From assembly GCA_021545665.1 (NCBI GenBank), contig JAJRTX010000186.1:1-7195 (forward strand): a DNA stretch of 7,195 bases, written 5' to 3'. Source of the stretch: Zetaproteobacteria bacterium (lineage in GTDB: Bacteria > Pseudomonadota > Zetaproteobacteria > Mariprofundales > Mariprofundaceae). Position numbers and translations under genes: made by a program. The notes beneath the pieces are model-generated. The model was not told the origin of the DNA. It ran no database searches and was given only the letters and a program-made list of their open reading frames with translations. Positions 6,596 through 7,195 of this stretch are shown here, in pieces (positions within the stretch are counted from its first letter, which is position 1; each line of letters opens with the position of its first letter).

Positions 6596-7195
6596 TCATG
6601 GAATGGGTAATAGCACCTGTTCGAGTACCTGCCTGATTTTTTCCCTGTTAAAATCTTTATCCAGCGCGCCATTAAATCCATAATTCTTATATTGAGTCAT
6701 CTCCGGACCCGTCGTATGTCCGCTTGCTACAATGATTCTGGCGTCTGGGTCAATATTTCGTATTTTATCCGCCACTTCTTTTCCATCCATACTTCCGGGA
6801 AGGGAGAGATCCAGTAGAACGGCATCGACCGGTTCGCCACTCTCCAGTGATTGCTGGTAAAAGACAATCGCTTCATCGCCATTACAAGCCAGGATGGCCC
6901 TACAACCCAGTCTTTCCAGATTGAATTTAAACAACTCCCGCACATCCTCTTCATCATCAACCACCAGGATAGTGCGGCCGTCGAGGCACTCTTTTGTGTT
7001 GAGTGCGCTTACCCGATTTTCTACCAGATCTATCCTCTCACCAAGTACCATCCTGATACGTTGGGCCAGCTCAGCCTTCCGATATGGCTTGGCAAGGATA
7101 TTAGCAGAAACCCGCTCAAGTCCATCGTGGGTAATCTTCTTCGCGGTATAGCCCGAAGTCAGCAATACCTTGATACCAGGTTGCTGCCCTGTTAC
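6596..7195 (-). CDS. Hybrid sensor kinase, C-terminal double receiver (partial)
   Basis: The reading frame is open to the window edge, so this is the last 199 residues of a longer protein; the TTG at 7165 that would open a shorter frame falls inside a receiver domain and is not a start. The first visible piece is the end of a receiver domain: PGIKVLLTSGYT (conserved T/S) and LAKPY with the conserved Lys-Pro. After a linker of about 30 residues comes a complete second receiver: D80-D81 (VVDDEED), phosphoacceptor D129 (LLDLSLPGSMDG), S158 (ASGH) and K180. Tandem receivers with the PG-x-MDG loop are typical of hybrid sensor kinases, so a kinase core probably lies upstream, outside the window; a free double-receiver protein cannot be excluded. 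In the second receiver, the usual Lys-Pro reads Lys-Asp. It is on the same strand as, and 84 bases before, the receiver-EAL gene, which may receive phosphate from it. Confidence 0.88.
   Translation of the reverse strand, partial: VTGQQPGIKVLLTSGYTAKKITHDGLERVSANILAKPYRKAELAQRIRMVLGERIDLVENRVSALNTKECLDGRTILVVDDEEDVRELFKFNLERLGCRAILACNGDEAIVFYQQSLESGEPVDAVLLDLSLPGSMDGKEVADKIRNIDPDARIIVASGHTTGPEMTQYKNYGFNGALDKDFNREKIRQVLEQVLLPIP

Overview
The window looks like a piece of a proteobacterial, probably gammaproteobacterial, chromosome. The basis is the left edge, which carries the end of a methionyl-tRNA synthetase gene (metG) whose C-terminal tRNA-binding module closely resembles the enterobacterial form. 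The rest is dense with cyclic-di-GMP and two-component genes, as is common in free-living Gammaproteobacteria. No genus can be named from the sequence alone.

Layout. The plus strand holds only the 3' end of metG (1-215). Everything else is on the minus strand and reads right to left: the 3' end of a hybrid sensor kinase with two receiver domains (7195-6596, cut by the window edge); a receiver-EAL response regulator (6511-5333); a 76-base gap containing a 12-bp RNA hairpin; a PhnD-type periplasmic binding protein (5256-4450); a HAMP-PAS histidine kinase (4441-2606); a 238-base gap; a 72-residue DUF2892 membrane protein (2367-2149); and a membrane-bound GGDEF-EAL protein (2140-257), which ends convergently with metG. 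Two gene pairs are tightly linked with 8-base gaps: binding protein to kinase, and DUF2892 to GGDEF-EAL.

How they may work together. The simplest reading is a ligand-to-c-di-GMP pathway. An exported PhnD-like protein would bind a small solute outside the inner membrane and report to the kinase encoded directly behind it. The kinase would phosphorylate the stand-alone receiver-EAL protein and so change c-di-GMP hydrolysis. The hybrid kinase upstream may feed the same regulator. The DUF2892/GGDEF-EAL pair is a second c-di-GMP module that may or may not belong to the same circuit. The domain calls are strong. The wiring, the ligand and the output are inference.

Most interesting points: a PhnD-family binding protein with no ABC-transporter partner in view and with the usual phosphonate-anchor Ser/Thr motif altered; the direction-specific G-U-containing hairpin just ahead of its ribosome binding site; and the pairing of a DUF2892 protein with a c-di-GMP enzyme. 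No mobile elements, tRNA or rRNA genes, CRISPR arrays or convincing intrinsic terminators were seen.
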